Shown here: piece by piece, positions 1 through 8,570 of the stretch
Numbering within the stretch: the stretch's first letter is position 1
Layout of the letters: each line of letters starts with the position of its first letter
The notes under the pieces: model-generated
What the model saw: the letters and a program-made list of their open reading frames with translations, nothing else
Database searches by the model: none
Told to the model about the DNA's origin: nothing
Translations under genes and position numbers: made by a program
Origin: an uncultured Verrucomicrobiota bacterium
GTDB lineage: Bacteria > Verrucomicrobiota > Kiritimatiellia > Kiritimatiellales > Tichowtungiaceae
Assembly: GCA_903826865.1 (NCBI GenBank)
Contig: CAIKGD010000030.1
Coordinates: forward strand, 1 to 32,442
Length of the DNA: 32,442 nucleotides
Direction of reading: 5' to 3'

Positions 1-518
1 AGTACCAGATGCTTGATTCCGGATGATCCGCAGAACCGGCGGAGCGGTTCTTCCTGCCAGTAGTCAATATTGGCGCTTACGGCGGCCGGAACCAGACCGC
101 GTTTTTGCAGCGTTTCAAACAGTCCCGTCAGCAGTTCCTGTCCCTTATTCCAGCAGGGGTGGTTCCGGTGCTGTTCATCCGGAAGGCAGGCAGTTTGAAT
201 TTTGCAGATTTCCGGTGTCCATCCGGCAATCAGCCGTCCCAGGTGTCCGCTGCGCCAGGGAATAAAATTGATTCCGGTGCGCAGTGCGATTTGTTCGATA
301 TCTTTGGATAGAAGTTCTCGGTTGACCGCCAGAACGTTCACACAGTCCGGTTTGACATACGGAGCGAGGAATCGTCCGACCAGCCGCCCGCAGGTTCTCG
401 GCGGCAGCAGGGAAATCAGGCGGGATACAAGGTTGCTGTGAAACATCATCCGCAAGAAAGGACAGCTGTATAAAGCCCATGGCGCGGCGGCGTAGCTGCT
501 GTCATTTTTCATTTTCAT
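1..518 (-). CDS. Hypothetical protein, 5' part only (runs off the window)
   Basis: An open frame on the minus strand starts with ATG at 518 (MKMKNDSSYAAAPW) and stays open for 172 codons to the window edge, where it is cut. A second ATG two codons in (512) is an equally possible start; neither has a clear Shine-Dalgarno sequence. I do not recognise the family. The fragment has a hydrophobic/basic stretch near residues 30-60 and ends with SANIDYWQEEPLRRFC followed by GIKHLVL, which looks like an alpha/beta Rossmann-type segment. It is transcribed divergently from the capsule-synthesis-type gene at 600 with 81 bp between them, so a role in surface carbohydrate synthesis is plausible by position only. 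The shorter ORFs overlapping it in other frames are shadows. Confidence 0.6.
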   Translation of the reverse strand, partial: MKMKNDSSYAAAPWALYSCPFLRMMFHSNLVSRLISLLPPRTCGRLVGRFLAPYVKPDCVNVLAVNRELLSKDIEQIALRTGINFIPWRSGHLGRLIAGWTPEICKIQTACLPDEQHRNHPCWNKGQELLTGLFETLQKRGLVPAAVSANIDYWQEEPLRRFCGSSGIKHLV

Positions 519-599
519 TGGTTTACTAATATGGATAGTCTAATACTTCGAATCAAGCCAATATCCCTTGATGGGTTGCAATAGGAGCCGTTTAGCGCC
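519..599. promoter_or_regulatory. Divergent intergenic region, probable start of the polysaccharide operon
   Basis: This 81-bp AT-rich gap separates two divergent coding regions and should hold promoters for both. On the plus strand a weak pair can be drawn: TTGGTT at 518-523, 17 bp, then TAATAC at 541-546. AGGAG at 583-587 lies 12 bp before the ATG at 600, a somewhat long spacing for a ribosome binding site. No strong operator is evident. Confidence 0.3.
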
Positions 600-2147
600 A
601 TGAGACTTTATTTCGGATTCAATTTACAGACACATACGTTGCTTTGTCACGAGGTTGCTAAAAAAATCCTTGCAACAGATCCGGATTCACGGTTTGCCGG
701 GATTATGTCGGTCAAAGACGGTGTGCATGAGCAGTGGCTTAAAAAACAAACCGACGTTTCCTATGAACAACTCGACACGACCGACGAGATTGAAAAGCAG
801 GCTCTGACCTATACTGTACCGGACGGCCGGATCGCAGAGTGGGAGCGCCGGTTTGACCGTCCGCTTTTCGATCTGATTATCGCCGACCGCGATGCAGGGC
901 ATCGGTTCGTTTCCGGCGGACGGCTGATCCGCACGGACATGATGGCGCATGACAGCCATGAAAAGTTACAAAGGTTTGTCTGCTGTTTTCTGGATACCTA
1001 TGAAGACCGGTTACGCCGCTTCAAGCCAGACCTTGTATTTATCGTTTGCATTGCCGCGTTGCCGGCGCTGGCGCTGGCTCGCGTCTGCGAGTGGATGGGT
1101 ATTCCTTTTGTCGTATTGCGCTCTGCCCGCATCGGCAACCGGTTTGTCCTCTCACTTAACGACGCCACCGAGCGATTTTATCAAATTGAGGAAGCCTTCG
1201 AGCAGGCGTGCGCACAAGGCGGGCCGTTGCCGCAACTTCCGGAGCCGTTTCAACGCTATCTGGATTCCTACCGGACGGATAGTCCGGAGGCTCCGGTCTG
1301 GGCGGCCACCTGTAACCAGACCATTGAAAAAATTAAAAAAACCAATTTGGTTCGATTCTACGGGGAGCTGGGTCTGCGTTTCGGTCTGGCCTGCAAACGC
1401 AAACTCTTTCCGCCGCCGGAGCGTGACTTGCGCTGGAAGCATCCATTCTCGACCTTTAGTTTCCAGCTCCGCCAGAAAATGGCTATCCGCCATTTCCGGC
1501 CGGAGACGTTCGACGAGCCGCGCGACGGCGAACCCTATATCTACTTTCCGCTGCACCTGACTCCGGAGGCCTCCACCATGGTGCTCTCACCCGCGTTTAC
1601 CGACCAGAATGCGCTGATTGACCTGCTGGCGGCGAACATTCCTCTTTCGCACAAACTTTATGTAAAAGAACATCCCACGATGATCGGTTTGCGGCCGCCC
1701 AGGTTTTATGAGCGCGTCCGCCGCCATGTCAATGTGCGGTTGATCAATCCGCTGGCCGATTCCATGGCACTGACGCGCCGGTCAGATATGATTGCCTCTA
1801 TCACAGGAACCGTTGCGTGGGAAGCCATTCTCATGGAGCGTCCCGTCCTTATGTTCGGCGAAAGCTTCTTTTCGCATCTCGGCTTCTGCCACCGGGCCGG
1901 CGATCCGGCCGAGTTGGGTCGGCTTATTAAAGAAATCCTTTTCCACGGACGGAAGCCTGCGCGCGGCGCAAACGAACTGGTTCGCTATCTGCAATGCCTC
2001 TACGACGGTTCGTTTGAACTGCCTGATGGTATTCAAGTGCTCTGGGGCGGACTGCTTAAACCCGGCAGGACGGGCGAACGGGAAACGCTCTTCGCAAGTG
2101 TGCTTGCCGCACAAATTTTAGACATGGAGAACGGTTTACGGAAATGA
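600..2147 (+). CDS. Capsule-synthesis-type (PF05159-like) glycosyltransferase
   Basis: This 515-residue protein probably adds a sugar or Kdo-like residue during surface polysaccharide assembly in the cytoplasm; the donor cannot be read from sequence. The N-terminal half is poorly conserved. A basic linker leads to a C-terminal GT-B-like half (about residues 305-510) with the hallmarks of the capsule polysaccharide biosynthesis family (KpsS/LipB-like): YIYFPLHLTPEAS near 313, LYVKEHP near 353, then NVRLINPLADS and ITGTVAWEAILMERPVLMFG near 400-420. No signal peptide or transmembrane segment is apparent. It is the first plus-strand gene of the run, 22 bp before a GT4 gene. Such proteins are typical of ABC-dependent capsule systems, so its presence beside wzx/wzy is slightly unusual. 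The family is fairly sure; the precise activity is not. Confidence 0.75.
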   Translation: MRLYFGFNLQTHTLLCHEVAKKILATDPDSRFAGIMSVKDGVHEQWLKKQTDVSYEQLDTTDEIEKQALTYTVPDGRIAEWERRFDRPLFDLIIADRDAGHRFVSGGRLIRTDMMAHDSHEKLQRFVCCFLDTYEDRLRRFKPDLVFIVCIAALPALALARVCEWMGIPFVVLRSARIGNRFVLSLNDATERFYQIEEAFEQACAQGGPLPQLPEPFQRYLDSYRTDSPEAPVWAATCNQTIEKIKKTNLVRFYGELGLRFGLACKRKLFPPPERDLRWKHPFSTFSFQLRQKMAIRHFRPETFDEPRDGEPYIYFPLHLTPEASTMVLSPAFTDQNALIDLLAANIPLSHKLYVKEHPTMIGLRPPRFYERVRRHVNVRLINPLADSMALTRRSDMIASITGTVAWEAILMERPVLMFGESFFSHLGFCHRAGDPAELGRLIKEILFHGRKPARGANELVRYLQCLYDGSFELPDGIQVLWGGLLKPGRTGERETLFASVLAAQILDMENGLRK

Positions 2148-2169
2148 TGTTTTTCCTGAAACGTGAGTA

Positions 2170-3357
2170 ATGGGACAAGCGAAGACAGTTTTATTTTTGG
2201 AGACCGGGACGCAGAACGGCGGCTCCTTCGTTGTTCTAATGACACTGCTCCGGCAGATGAACCGTGAGTTGTTCCGTCCGGTGGTTTGCTGCTTCAACCG
2301 TCCGCGTTGTTTAGATGAGTTGGAAAAACTCGGGGTTCCCGTTGTTGTTCTGTCTGATCCTCTGTTCAGTTGCCGACCGGCCGTCCGTTATTTTTTAATG
2401 CGCTTGATTCAGCGGGGCGTCGTGCAGTTTTTTCCGGCCATCCGCCCGTGGTATGAACCGCTGATTCATGCGGGTGCCACCCGTGCGGTGAAGAAAATTA
2501 TCCGGCAGGAATCGGTGGATTTGCTGGTACTCAATACTCAGGTCAATCGGGATATTTTCGCGGTTTTTCTGGCGGAAAAATGCGGTTTGCCGGTGGTGGC
2601 TCATCTCCAATCCTGTATCGGGCGCGGACTGACCCAGCGACTGGCCGGCCGGGTGAACCGCCGGGTGAGCCGAATGATTGCCAATTCGGAGGCGTGCCGG
2701 GCGTACTGGGTGAGCCGGGGACTGGAACGGATTGATGTGCTGTATCATGCGATGACCACACCGGATGTTCTTCCTGCCGATTTAACCGGGTTATTCGGCC
2801 TGCCTAAGGGGATTCCGGTGGTCTGTTGTGTCGGGCGTCTGATTCATATTAAGGGACAGGATGTCCTTCTGCGGGCATTTGCCCAACTCGATCCCCGTTA
2901 TTCAAATGCGGTGCTGTTGCTGGTGGGCGATGGCAAGCTTCGGAAGAAGCTTGAACGGTTGGCTCGCAGCCTTGGTGTTGAATCGCGCGTGATCTTTACC
3001 GGATGGCGGGCCGATGCCTGTGCGCTGATTGCCGCGTCGGATATTCTGGTTCTCCCTTCGCGCGAAGAGCCGTTGGGTCTCACGCTGTTAGAGGGAATGT
3101 CGGTCGGAACGCCGGTGATCGGTTGCCGGACGGGCGGCATAGTGGAAATTGTGGAGCCGGGGAAAAACGGGTTGCTGGTTGAATCCGGTGATCCGGACGG
3201 GTTGGCGGCGGCGATGGAGCAGCTGCTTTCGAATTGTGAATTAAGAGAGCGCCTTGTTTCCGCAGGGTACAAGACAGTTCGGGAAAAGTTCAACCCGGTC
3301 TCTTTTGTGAAACAGGTGACGGATCTGTATTTCCAAACATTGGAAAAAACGAAATGA
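2170..3357 (+). CDS. GT4-family glycosyltransferase
   Basis: This 395-residue retaining GT-B glycosyltransferase is presumed to transfer a nucleotide-activated sugar to the lipid-linked repeat unit at the inner face of the cytoplasmic membrane. It starts with TQNGGSFVVLMTLL, the acceptor-side glycine motif of GT4 enzymes. The C-terminal GT1/GT4 domain begins with VCCVGRLIHIKGQDVLL near residue 217, followed by LLLVGDGKL, VIFTGW and the nucleotide-sugar E-x7-E motif in REEPLGLTLLEGM near 297-309. The ATG at 2170 is used because the upstream frame closes. Its stop overlaps the next gene's start as ATGA (3354-3357), so the two GT4 genes are probably translationally coupled. Substrate and linkage are unknown. 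Confidence 0.85.
   Translation: MGQAKTVLFLETGTQNGGSFVVLMTLLRQMNRELFRPVVCCFNRPRCLDELEKLGVPVVVLSDPLFSCRPAVRYFLMRLIQRGVVQFFPAIRPWYEPLIHAGATRAVKKIIRQESVDLLVLNTQVNRDIFAVFLAEKCGLPVVAHLQSCIGRGLTQRLAGRVNRRVSRMIANSEACRAYWVSRGLERIDVLYHAMTTPDVLPADLTGLFGLPKGIPVVCCVGRLIHIKGQDVLLRAFAQLDPRYSNAVLLLVGDGKLRKKLERLARSLGVESRVIFTGWRADACALIAASDILVLPSREEPLGLTLLEGMSVGTPVIGCRTGGIVEIVEPGKNGLLVESGDPDGLAAAMEQLLSNCELRERLVSAGYKTVREKFNPVSFVKQVTDLYFQTLEKTK
3331..3345. repeat. Perfect palindrome, copy 1 (also at 24908)
   Basis: TTCCAAACATTGGAA is a perfect 6-bp inverted repeat around ACA, followed by a run of A. It lies inside the last codons of the GT4 gene (encoding YFQTLEK). The same 18 bases TTCCAAACATTGGAAAAA recur at 24908-24925 in the lpxC/murJ intergenic region. 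Confidence 0.7.
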
Positions 3358-4472
3358 CCCGAATCGCATACATTGTATCCGCCCTGAAACGCTGCGGACC
3401 GAACAGCCAGCTTCGCAGTATCATCCGGCATCTGGACCGGACACAGTTTGAGCCGCTGGTAATTACCCTGTCGCCGGAACCGGAAGATTCCGTCCGTCCG
3501 CTTTTTGAGCAGGACGGAATTCCGGTGGTCAGCCTGAATCTTTCTCGTGTGCAGGGAATTTTTTCAGCCCGGCGGCTACTGCGGAAGCTGCTGAAAGAAA
3601 AACAGGCCGGCCTGCTGCACACACAAGGGATACGTGCGGATTCGCTGGCGGCATCACTGCGCAGCGAATGGCCTGCCGTTTGCAGTGTGCGGAATTTCCC
3701 GCAACTGGATTATCCAATGACGTATGGAAAATGGTATGGAGCCTGGATGGCCCGCTCGCATCTGCAGGCATTGGGGCGTATTGCCGCGCCCGTCGGAGTT
3801 TCCGCTGCCGTCAGCGAAAATCTAAAAAAACAGGCCGGTATTGCAGTCCGAACCGTCCGTAACGGCGTTGACACGGACGTCTGGACTCCTGCCGCCGAAT
3901 CGGAGCGGGCGAACCTTCGGTGCAAACTGGGCTTGGCGCAGGAGGGTGCCGTCTGGGTCAGTGTCGGTCATCTATCGGAACGGAAAGACCCGATGACGGT
4001 TATTCGCGCTTTTCAGCGGGCGGATATTAAAAATTCGCAGCTCGTTTTTCTGGGCAGCGGCCCGCAGGAAGCGGCCTGCCGTGCGGCGGCGGAGGGGTGT
4101 ACACAGATTCAGTTTGCCGGCAGAGTGAATAATGTGGCGGATTATCTGCACGCTGCCGACGGCTTTGTTTCGGCATCGCACGCCGAAGGGTTTCCGAACG
4201 CCGTGCTGGAAGCGATGGCTTGCGGCCTGCCGTGTGTATTGTCAAACATTCCGCCGCATCTCGAAATTGCCGAACAGGCCGGAGAATGTGTCAGACTTTT
4301 TCCGGCGGGAGACTCAGCGGATTTGAGTGTGATGCTCAAGCAATTTGAAATCACTGATGCCATTTATGCCGAAGCGCGATCTGTCGCGCAAAAAAGTTTT
4401 TCAGCCATATCCATGTCAGAGCAGTATCAGGCGATTTACCGTGAGCTTTCCGAAAGAATTCATCATGCATGA
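3354..4472 (+). CDS. GT4-family glycosyltransferase
   Basis: This 372-residue second GT4 enzyme starts at the ATG overlapping the upstream stop by 4 bp. The N-terminal acceptor domain opens MTRIAYIVSALKRCGPNSQL and includes LLHTQGIRADSLAASL near residue 85. The donor domain has VWVSVGHLSERKDPMTVIRAF near 200, LVFLGSGPQE, IQFAGRVNNVADYLHAADGFVSAS, and the E-x7-E motif HAEGFPNAVLEAMACGLP near residues 274-290. There are no membrane spans, so it is expected to be cytoplasmic or peripheral. Its 3' end overlaps the next gene by 8 bp. It most likely adds one sugar of the repeat unit; which one cannot be told. Confidence 0.85.
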   Translation: MTRIAYIVSALKRCGPNSQLRSIIRHLDRTQFEPLVITLSPEPEDSVRPLFEQDGIPVVSLNLSRVQGIFSARRLLRKLLKEKQAGLLHTQGIRADSLAASLRSEWPAVCSVRNFPQLDYPMTYGKWYGAWMARSHLQALGRIAAPVGVSAAVSENLKKQAGIAVRTVRNGVDTDVWTPAAESERANLRCKLGLAQEGAVWVSVGHLSERKDPMTVIRAFQRADIKNSQLVFLGSGPQEAACRAAAEGCTQIQFAGRVNNVADYLHAADGFVSASHAEGFPNAVLEAMACGLPCVLSNIPPHLEIAEQAGECVRLFPAGDSADLSVMLKQFEITDAIYAEARSVAQKSFSAISMSEQYQAIYRELSERIHHA

Positions 4473-5292
4473 TGCGGCTTTTATCATGAGTGTGTATGCG
4501 GGCGACCGGCCGGATTGGCTGGGCGAGGCGCTGGAGTCAATGTTCGGCCAGACAGTCCCTCAGGAAAACATTCACGTTTATATCTGCGCCGACGGCCCGC
4601 TTACGCCGGAACTGGACAGCTGTCTTGAACAGTTTGGCGGGCGGATTCACCGGCTGGTCCGCAATTCGGAAAACCGGGGACTTGCTTTTGCACTCAACCG
4701 GCTCATTGATTCTCTCGAAGATGAGGCCTTCATTTTTCGCATGGATTCGGATGACATCTGTCTGCCGAACCGAGTGGCTCTTCAGATTGGTTTTATGGAG
4801 CAGCATCCGAAGATCATGGTTTGCGGCGGGAGTATCCAGGAGTTCCGCAATCATCCGGAAAGTCGCGGTCTGTTGCGCACCTATCCTGCGGATACGGCGG
4901 CGATGCGGCGGTATATTGTCAAAGCCAACCCGTTTGCCCACTCAACCGTTTGCTTCCGCCGCGAATTTTTCAGCCGGATTGGGAAATATAATGAACATTT
5001 GGCGTTGCGGCAGGATATTGAACTCTGGTTCAGGGCGGTGGAACAACACATCCCGATGACCAACCTTCGTGAACCGGTACTGCTTTTCCGGGTATCGGAT
5101 GAACTGGTCCGGCGGCGCAATTTATCGGTGGGGCTGGTTGAGTTCCGGATTTTTATGAAGGGCATCTATCGGCTTTGCGGCGTTCATCCGGCCATGATCT
5201 GGCCTTTTCTGCGGCTGGCGGTGCGCATTCTGCCATCCTGGATGACGGCTTTGATTTACCGGCGCAATGTAAGAAAAGTTCTGAACTCATGA
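4465..5292 (+). CDS. GT2-family glycosyltransferase
   Basis: Inverting GT-A glycosyltransferase of 275 residues. I place the start at ATG 4465 (MHDAAFIMSVYAGDRP) instead of the longer frame from 4345. The family's first beta strand follows directly, and the extra 40 codons would lie wholly inside the previous gene. Visible features are SMFGQTVPQENIHVYICADGP near 27-47, NSENRGLAFALNRLI near 70, and the metal/nucleotide-binding DSDD at residues 94-97. A PFAHSTVCFRREFF segment and RQDIELWFRAV follow, as in GT2 enzymes related to hyaluronan/rhamnosyl transferases. It overlaps the upstream GT4 by 8 bp and rfbD by 4 bp. Directly preceding the rhamnose genes, it could be a rhamnosyltransferase, but that is only positional. 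Confidence 0.85.
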   Translation: MHDAAFIMSVYAGDRPDWLGEALESMFGQTVPQENIHVYICADGPLTPELDSCLEQFGGRIHRLVRNSENRGLAFALNRLIDSLEDEAFIFRMDSDDICLPNRVALQIGFMEQHPKIMVCGGSIQEFRNHPESRGLLRTYPADTAAMRRYIVKANPFAHSTVCFRREFFSRIGKYNEHLALRQDIELWFRAVEQHIPMTNLREPVLLFRVSDELVRRRNLSVGLVEFRIFMKGIYRLCGVHPAMIWPFLRLAVRILPSWMTALIYRRNVRKVLNS

Positions 5293-6170
5293 TAAAGGGA
5301 ACGCTGATTCTTGGTTCAAGCGGTCAGCTGGGTACAGACTGTATGTCTGTTTTACCTGAGGCGAAGGGTATGGATTTGCCGGAGATTGACATCGCGAACC
5401 GTGCCCAATGTTTGGGGAAGCTCGATTCTCTTCAACCCGCTGTGATTGTGAATTGCGCGGCCTATACAGCGGTTGATGCGTGCGAGTCCGATCCGGTCTG
5501 CTGGAAAGTGAATGCAGAAGGGCCGAAGCATCTGGCCGAATGGGCGGCAGCCACCGGCGCATTCCTTGTTCATATTTCAACCGATTATGTTTTTGACGGG
5601 AACAAACCGCTGTTTGAGGCCTATACCGAGACTGATAAACCAGCGCCGCTTTCCGAATACGGGAAATCCAAGCTGGCAGGGGAGGTGGCCGTTCTTGGCG
5701 GCGGGACAGCCGCAGCTGTTCTGCGGACGGCGTGGCTTTATGGCGCGCAGGGGAAAAATTTTCTAAAAACGATGCTTCGTCTGGCATTGCAGAATCCGGA
5801 GCGCGAGATCCGTGTAGTGAACGACCAGTTCGGTTCGCCGACCTGGTCGCTTACGCTGGCGCGGCAGGTTGCGGCGGTGATTGATGCGCGGGCGACCGGA
5901 ATTTTTCATGCGACATCCGAAAAATATTGTTCCTGGTTTGATCTCGCCTCGCGGTTTCTGGAACGGATGCAGATTCCTCACCGGATTTCACCCTGTACAA
6001 CGGCGGAATATCCGGTGCCGGCCCGCCGCCCGCAGAATTCCATTCTGGAAAATGCGGCGCTCAAGCGGCATAGTCTGAACCTGTTCGGCGATTGGGAGGC
6101 GGAACTTGATGCTTTCGTCGAGAAACACAGAGATTCAGTAATGATCGAAGTGAAAAGGCTGCTGAAATGA
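5289..6170 (+). CDS. rfbD: dTDP-4-dehydrorhamnose reductase (RmlD/RfbD)
   Basis: Final step of dTDP-L-rhamnose synthesis: NAD(P)H-dependent reduction of dTDP-4-keto-L-rhamnose in the cytoplasm. The 293-residue length matches the family. The start is ATG 5289, overlapping the upstream stop by 4 bp; the longer frame from 5175 adds 38 residues lying inside the previous gene. The SDR nucleotide-binding loop is LGSSGQLG (residues 8-15), then [14 protein letters not shown] near 55-68, [11 protein letters not shown] near 97, and the catalytic Y124-x3-K128 in [17 protein letters not shown] and [10 protein letters not shown] are further family signatures. The ATGA overlap with rfbB (6167-6170) supports one operon. 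In many bacteria the order is rfbB-D-A-C; here D precedes B. Confidence 0.95.
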   Translation: MIKGTLILGSSGQLGTDCMSVLPEAKGMDLPEIDIANRAQCLGKLDSLQPAVIVNCAAYTAVDACESDPVCWKVNAEGPKHLAEWAAATGAFLVHISTDYVFDGNKPLFEAYTETDKPAPLSEYGKSKLAGEVAVLGGGTAAAVLRTAWLYGAQGKNFLKTMLRLALQNPEREIRVVNDQFGSPTWSLTLARQVAAVIDARATGIFHATSEKYCSWFDLASRFLERMQIPHRISPCTTAEYPVPARRPQNSILENAALKRHSLNLFGDWEAELDAFVEKHRDSVMIEVKRLLK

Positions 6171-7216
6171 AAAATCTGATGGTGACAGGCGGCTGCGGAT
6201 TCATCGGCAGTAATTTTATCCGCTATGTATTAACGGAAACCGGTTTTGACGGACGTATCATTAATGTGGACAAACTGACCTACGCCGGGAATCCGGAAAG
6301 TCTGGTTGACGTCGCCGAAAAGTTTCCTGACCGGTATGTGTTTGAACAGGTTGATATCTGTGACGCAAAAGGCATCGGCCGTGTTTTTGATGAATACAGA
6401 GTGACTGCCGTTGCACATTTCGCGGCAGAGTCGCACGTTGACCGGTCCATTTCCGGACCGGGGGAGTTTATTCAGACGAACCTGATTGGCACCTACACCT
6501 TGCTGGAAGCGGTGCGGGCCAGACTCGAAACTGTTGAGTTGTTTCATCATGTGAGCACAGACGAAGTGTTTGGATCGCTGGGCGCGACAGGCGCATTTAC
6601 CGAGAACACCCCGTATCAGCCCAACAGTCCGTATTCGGCGAGTAAAGCAGGATCTGATCATCTGGTGCGCGCCTATCACGAAACATTCAGACTGCCGACT
6701 ACGATGTCCAACTGTTCCAACAACTACGGACCCTATCATTTTCCGGAAAAGCTGATTCCGCTGGTTATTCTTAACGCGCAGGCGGGAAAACTGCTTCCGG
6801 TATATGGAGACGGTATGCAGGTGCGTGACTGGCTCTACGTTCGTGATCATGCTGCTGCCATCTGGAATGTCATGCAAAAAGGGAATCGCGGAGATACATA
6901 TAACGTCGGAGGGCGGTGCGAACTGCCCAACCTGCGTGTTGTTGAAATGATTTGCGATCTACTGGATGAAATGGCCGGATCGATTTCCGGGCATGGTTCG
7001 CGCCGCGAACTGATTACATTTGTAACAGACCGGCCCGGTCACGATCGGCGCTATGCCATTGATTGTTCCAAGATTCAGAGGGAACTGGGGTGGAAGCCCG
7101 AGGAAACCTTTCAAACCGGGTTGCGCAAAACTGTCCGGTGGTATCTGGACAACGAAGGGTGGTGGGGCCCTCTGCGCACGCAACGCTGCGCAGGAGAGCG
7201 TTTAGGCAAAGTCTAA
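6167..7216 (+). CDS. rfbB: dTDP-glucose 4,6-dehydratase (RmlB/RfbB)
   Basis: Second step of the dTDP-L-rhamnose pathway, converting dTDP-glucose to dTDP-4-keto-6-deoxyglucose with bound NAD+. The 349 residues are typical. The Rossmann loop is GGCGFIG (residues 8-14). [12 protein letters not shown] follows near 84-95. The catalytic T131-D132-E133 sits in STDEVFG and Y156-x3-K160 in [27 protein letters not shown] and [15 protein letters not shown] are hallmark segments. The last residues ([12 protein letters not shown]) look non-conserved and run into a repeat array that begins at the stop codon. It overlaps rfbD by 4 bp. The next rhamnose gene, rfbA, is separated from it by an inserted four-helix-bundle gene. 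Confidence 0.96.
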   Translation: MKNLMVTGGCGFIGSNFIRYVLTETGFDGRIINVDKLTYAGNPESLVDVAEKFPDRYVFEQVDICDAKGIGRVFDEYRVTAVAHFAAESHVDRSISGPGEFIQTNLIGTYTLLEAVRARLETVELFHHVSTDEVFGSLGATGAFTENTPYQPNSPYSASKAGSDHLVRAYHETFRLPTTMSNCSNNYGPYHFPEKLIPLVILNAQAGKLLPVYGDGMQVRDWLYVRDHAAAIWNVMQKGNRGDTYNVGGRCELPNLRVVEMICDLLDEMAGSISGHGSRRELITFVTDRPGHDRRYAIDCSKIQRELGWKPEETFQTGLRKTVRWYLDNEGWWGPLRTQRCAGERLGKV

Positions 7217-7250
7217 GCGCTCTAAGTGTTAAGATTTATGTTTTAAGCAT
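7214..7250 (+). repeat. Degenerate heptanucleotide array (TAAGTTT-like), left flank of the four-helix-bundle gene
   Basis: Starting at the rfbB stop codon the sequence reads as period-7 units: TAAGCGC (7214-7220), two spacer bases, then TAAGTGT, TAAGATT, TATGTTT and TAAGCAT (7223-7250). The rough consensus is TAAGTTT. It ends 10 bp before the next start codon. The array on the other side of the gene (7601-7628) has the reverse-complement type. Confidence 0.6.
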
Positions 7251-7260
7251 CAGGTGAATA

Positions 7261-7617
7261 ATGGCGTATCAATCATATGAAGATTTGGAAGTTTGGAGAA
7301 AGTCGGTTGAGCTGAGCGTTCAGCTCTATCGAGTCTTGAGTGATTGCCGCGATTACGGATTCAAAGATCAGGTATGTCGGGCTGCTGTCTCTGTTCCGTC
7401 GAATATTGCCGAGGGAATGGAACGTGACTCGAAAAGAGAAACCGCGCACTTCTTGCACATAGCAAAAGGATCCTGTGCCGAAGTCCGGACGCAATTGCTT
7501 ATTGCCTCAAAGATCGGCTATGTAAAAGAAGCAGATTTTAAAGTGCTGACGAGTGATGCGGAATTTATTTCCCGCATGTTGCATGGATTAATCAAATCCT
7601 TAACCCCTAAAACTTAA
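7261..7617 (+). CDS. Four-helix-bundle protein (23S rRNA IVS-protein / Avd-like family)
   Basis: A 118-residue all-alpha protein of the four-helix-bundle family TIGR02436/PF05635. These are known from intervening sequences in 23S rRNA genes, and the accessory protein Avd of diversity-generating retroelements is related. Family hallmarks are [18 protein letters not shown] at residues 5-22, then [24 protein letters not shown] near 38-61, and [24 protein letters not shown] near 64-87. The molecular role is unknown; relatives form pentameric, positively charged rings. The start is ATG 7261 with AGGTGA just upstream. It sits between rfbB and rfbA, has no metabolic link to rhamnose, and is flanked by inverted heptanucleotide arrays. 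Its last codons (LTPKT) are themselves part of the right-hand array. It looks like an inserted unit. Confidence 0.92.
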   Translation: MAYQSYEDLEVWRKSVELSVQLYRVLSDCRDYGFKDQVCRAAVSVPSNIAEGMERDSKRETAHFLHIAKGSCAEVRTQLLIASKIGYVKEADFKVLTSDAEFISRMLHGLIKSLTPKT

Positions 7618-7628
7618 TTACTTAAAAC
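7601..7628 (-). repeat. Degenerate heptanucleotide array (TAAAACT-like), right flank of the four-helix-bundle gene
   Basis: Four period-7 units, TAACCCC, TAAAACT, TAATTAC and TTAAAAC, span the end of the four-helix-bundle gene and its stop codon (7615-7617). The unit TAAAACT is the reverse complement of a rotation of TAAGTTT, so this array is inverted relative to the one at 7214-7250. It ends about 10 bp before the rfbA ribosome binding site. Confidence 0.6.
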
Positions 7629-7645
7629 TGGAAGTGAGGAATGAA

Positions 7646-8524
7646 ATGACGAAGCGAAAGGGTATAATTCTGGCTGGCGGATCCGGGACACGGCTGCATC
7701 CGCTGACGCGGGTTGTCAGTAAGCAGCTGCTTCCGGTTTATGATAAGCCGATGATCTATTATCCTCTTTCCGTACTGATGCTGGCGGATATCAGGGAAAT
7801 TCTGGTCATCAGCACTCCGCACGACCTGCCGATGTTCCGTGAACTTCTCGGAAGCGGGGAGCAGTGGGGTCTTTCGTTCAGCTATGCCGAACAGCCAAAA
7901 CCCGAAGGACTGGCCCAGGCATTTTTGATCGGTGAAAAATTTATCGGCAGTGATGCGGTATGTATGGTTCTAGGCGACAATATTTTCTACGGGCATGGGT
8001 TCAGCGGTATGCTTAAAAATGCCGATAAGCGCAAAGCAGGCGGCACCGTCTTTGCCTATCCTGTGCGTGATCCGGAGCGTTATGGCGTAATAGACTTTGA
8101 CAAAAACGGCAAAGCGCTTTCGATCGAGGAAAAACCCGTGAAACCGAAATCGAACTATGCGGTGCCGGGGCTTTATTTTTATGACAATCGCGTGATTGGT
8201 TTTGTTAAAGATCAAAAACCTTCAGCACGCGGTGAACTCGAAATTACCTGCGTGAACCGGAAATATCTGGAAATGGGCGAATTGCAGGTCGAGGTGCTCG
8301 GACGGGGATTCGCCTGGCTGGATACCGGCACCCACGAGTCTTTGCAGCAGGCGGGCAGTTATGTTGAAACCATCGAGACGCGACAGGGATTGAAAATAGC
8401 CTGCGTTGAAGAAATCGCCTGGCGCAAAGGATTTATTGATTCGCTGCAAATGGAAAAACTGGGCCGGGAGTTGGCGAAAAACCAATATGGGCAATATCTT
8501 CTCCGCTTGCTGGCGGAGAAATAG
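7646..8524 (+). CDS. rfbA: Glucose-1-phosphate thymidylyltransferase (RmlA/RfbA)
   Basis: First enzyme of dTDP-L-rhamnose synthesis, joining dTTP and glucose-1-phosphate. The start is ATG 7646 ([12 protein letters not shown]), 5 bp after the strong site GTGAGGA; an in-frame GTG at 7634 would place the start inside that ribosome binding site. That gives 292 residues, matching the family. The nucleotide-binding loop [13 protein letters not shown] is at residues 9-21. [21 protein letters not shown] follows. [11 protein letters not shown] contains the metal-binding D111, and [21 protein letters not shown] and [15 protein letters not shown] are further signatures. It is separated from rfbB by the four-helix-bundle gene and followed by rfbC. 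Confidence 0.96.
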   Translation: MTKRKGIILAGGSGTRLHPLTRVVSKQLLPVYDKPMIYYPLSVLMLADIREILVISTPHDLPMFRELLGSGEQWGLSFSYAEQPKPEGLAQAFLIGEKFIGSDAVCMVLGDNIFYGHGFSGMLKNADKRKAGGTVFAYPVRDPERYGVIDFDKNGKALSIEEKPVKPKSNYAVPGLYFYDNRVIGFVKDQKPSARGELEITCVNRKYLEMGELQVEVLGRGFAWLDTGTHESLQQAGSYVETIETRQGLKIACVEEIAWRKGFIDSLQMEKLGRELAKNQYGQYLLRLLAEK

Positions 8525-8547
8525 TTGATAGGTTGATACGTTAATCA
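8524..8547 (+). repeat. Three-unit octanucleotide repeat at the rfbA stop
   Basis: GTTGATAG, GTTGATAC and GTTAATCA follow each other without a gap, starting on the last base of the rfbA stop codon. The downstream ATCAAC (8551-8556) is complementary to GTTGAT, so a weak hairpin could form, but no T-run follows. It is similar in kind to the heptamer arrays elsewhere in the window. Confidence 0.5.
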
Positions 8548-8570
8548 TTCATCAACGTGAGAACTGGAAA

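Noticed and set aside
7261-7617. Diversity-generating retroelement suggested by the Avd-like four-helix protein
   Set aside because: No reverse transcriptase, template repeat or variable repeat was found anywhere in the window; most members of this family are not in such elements.
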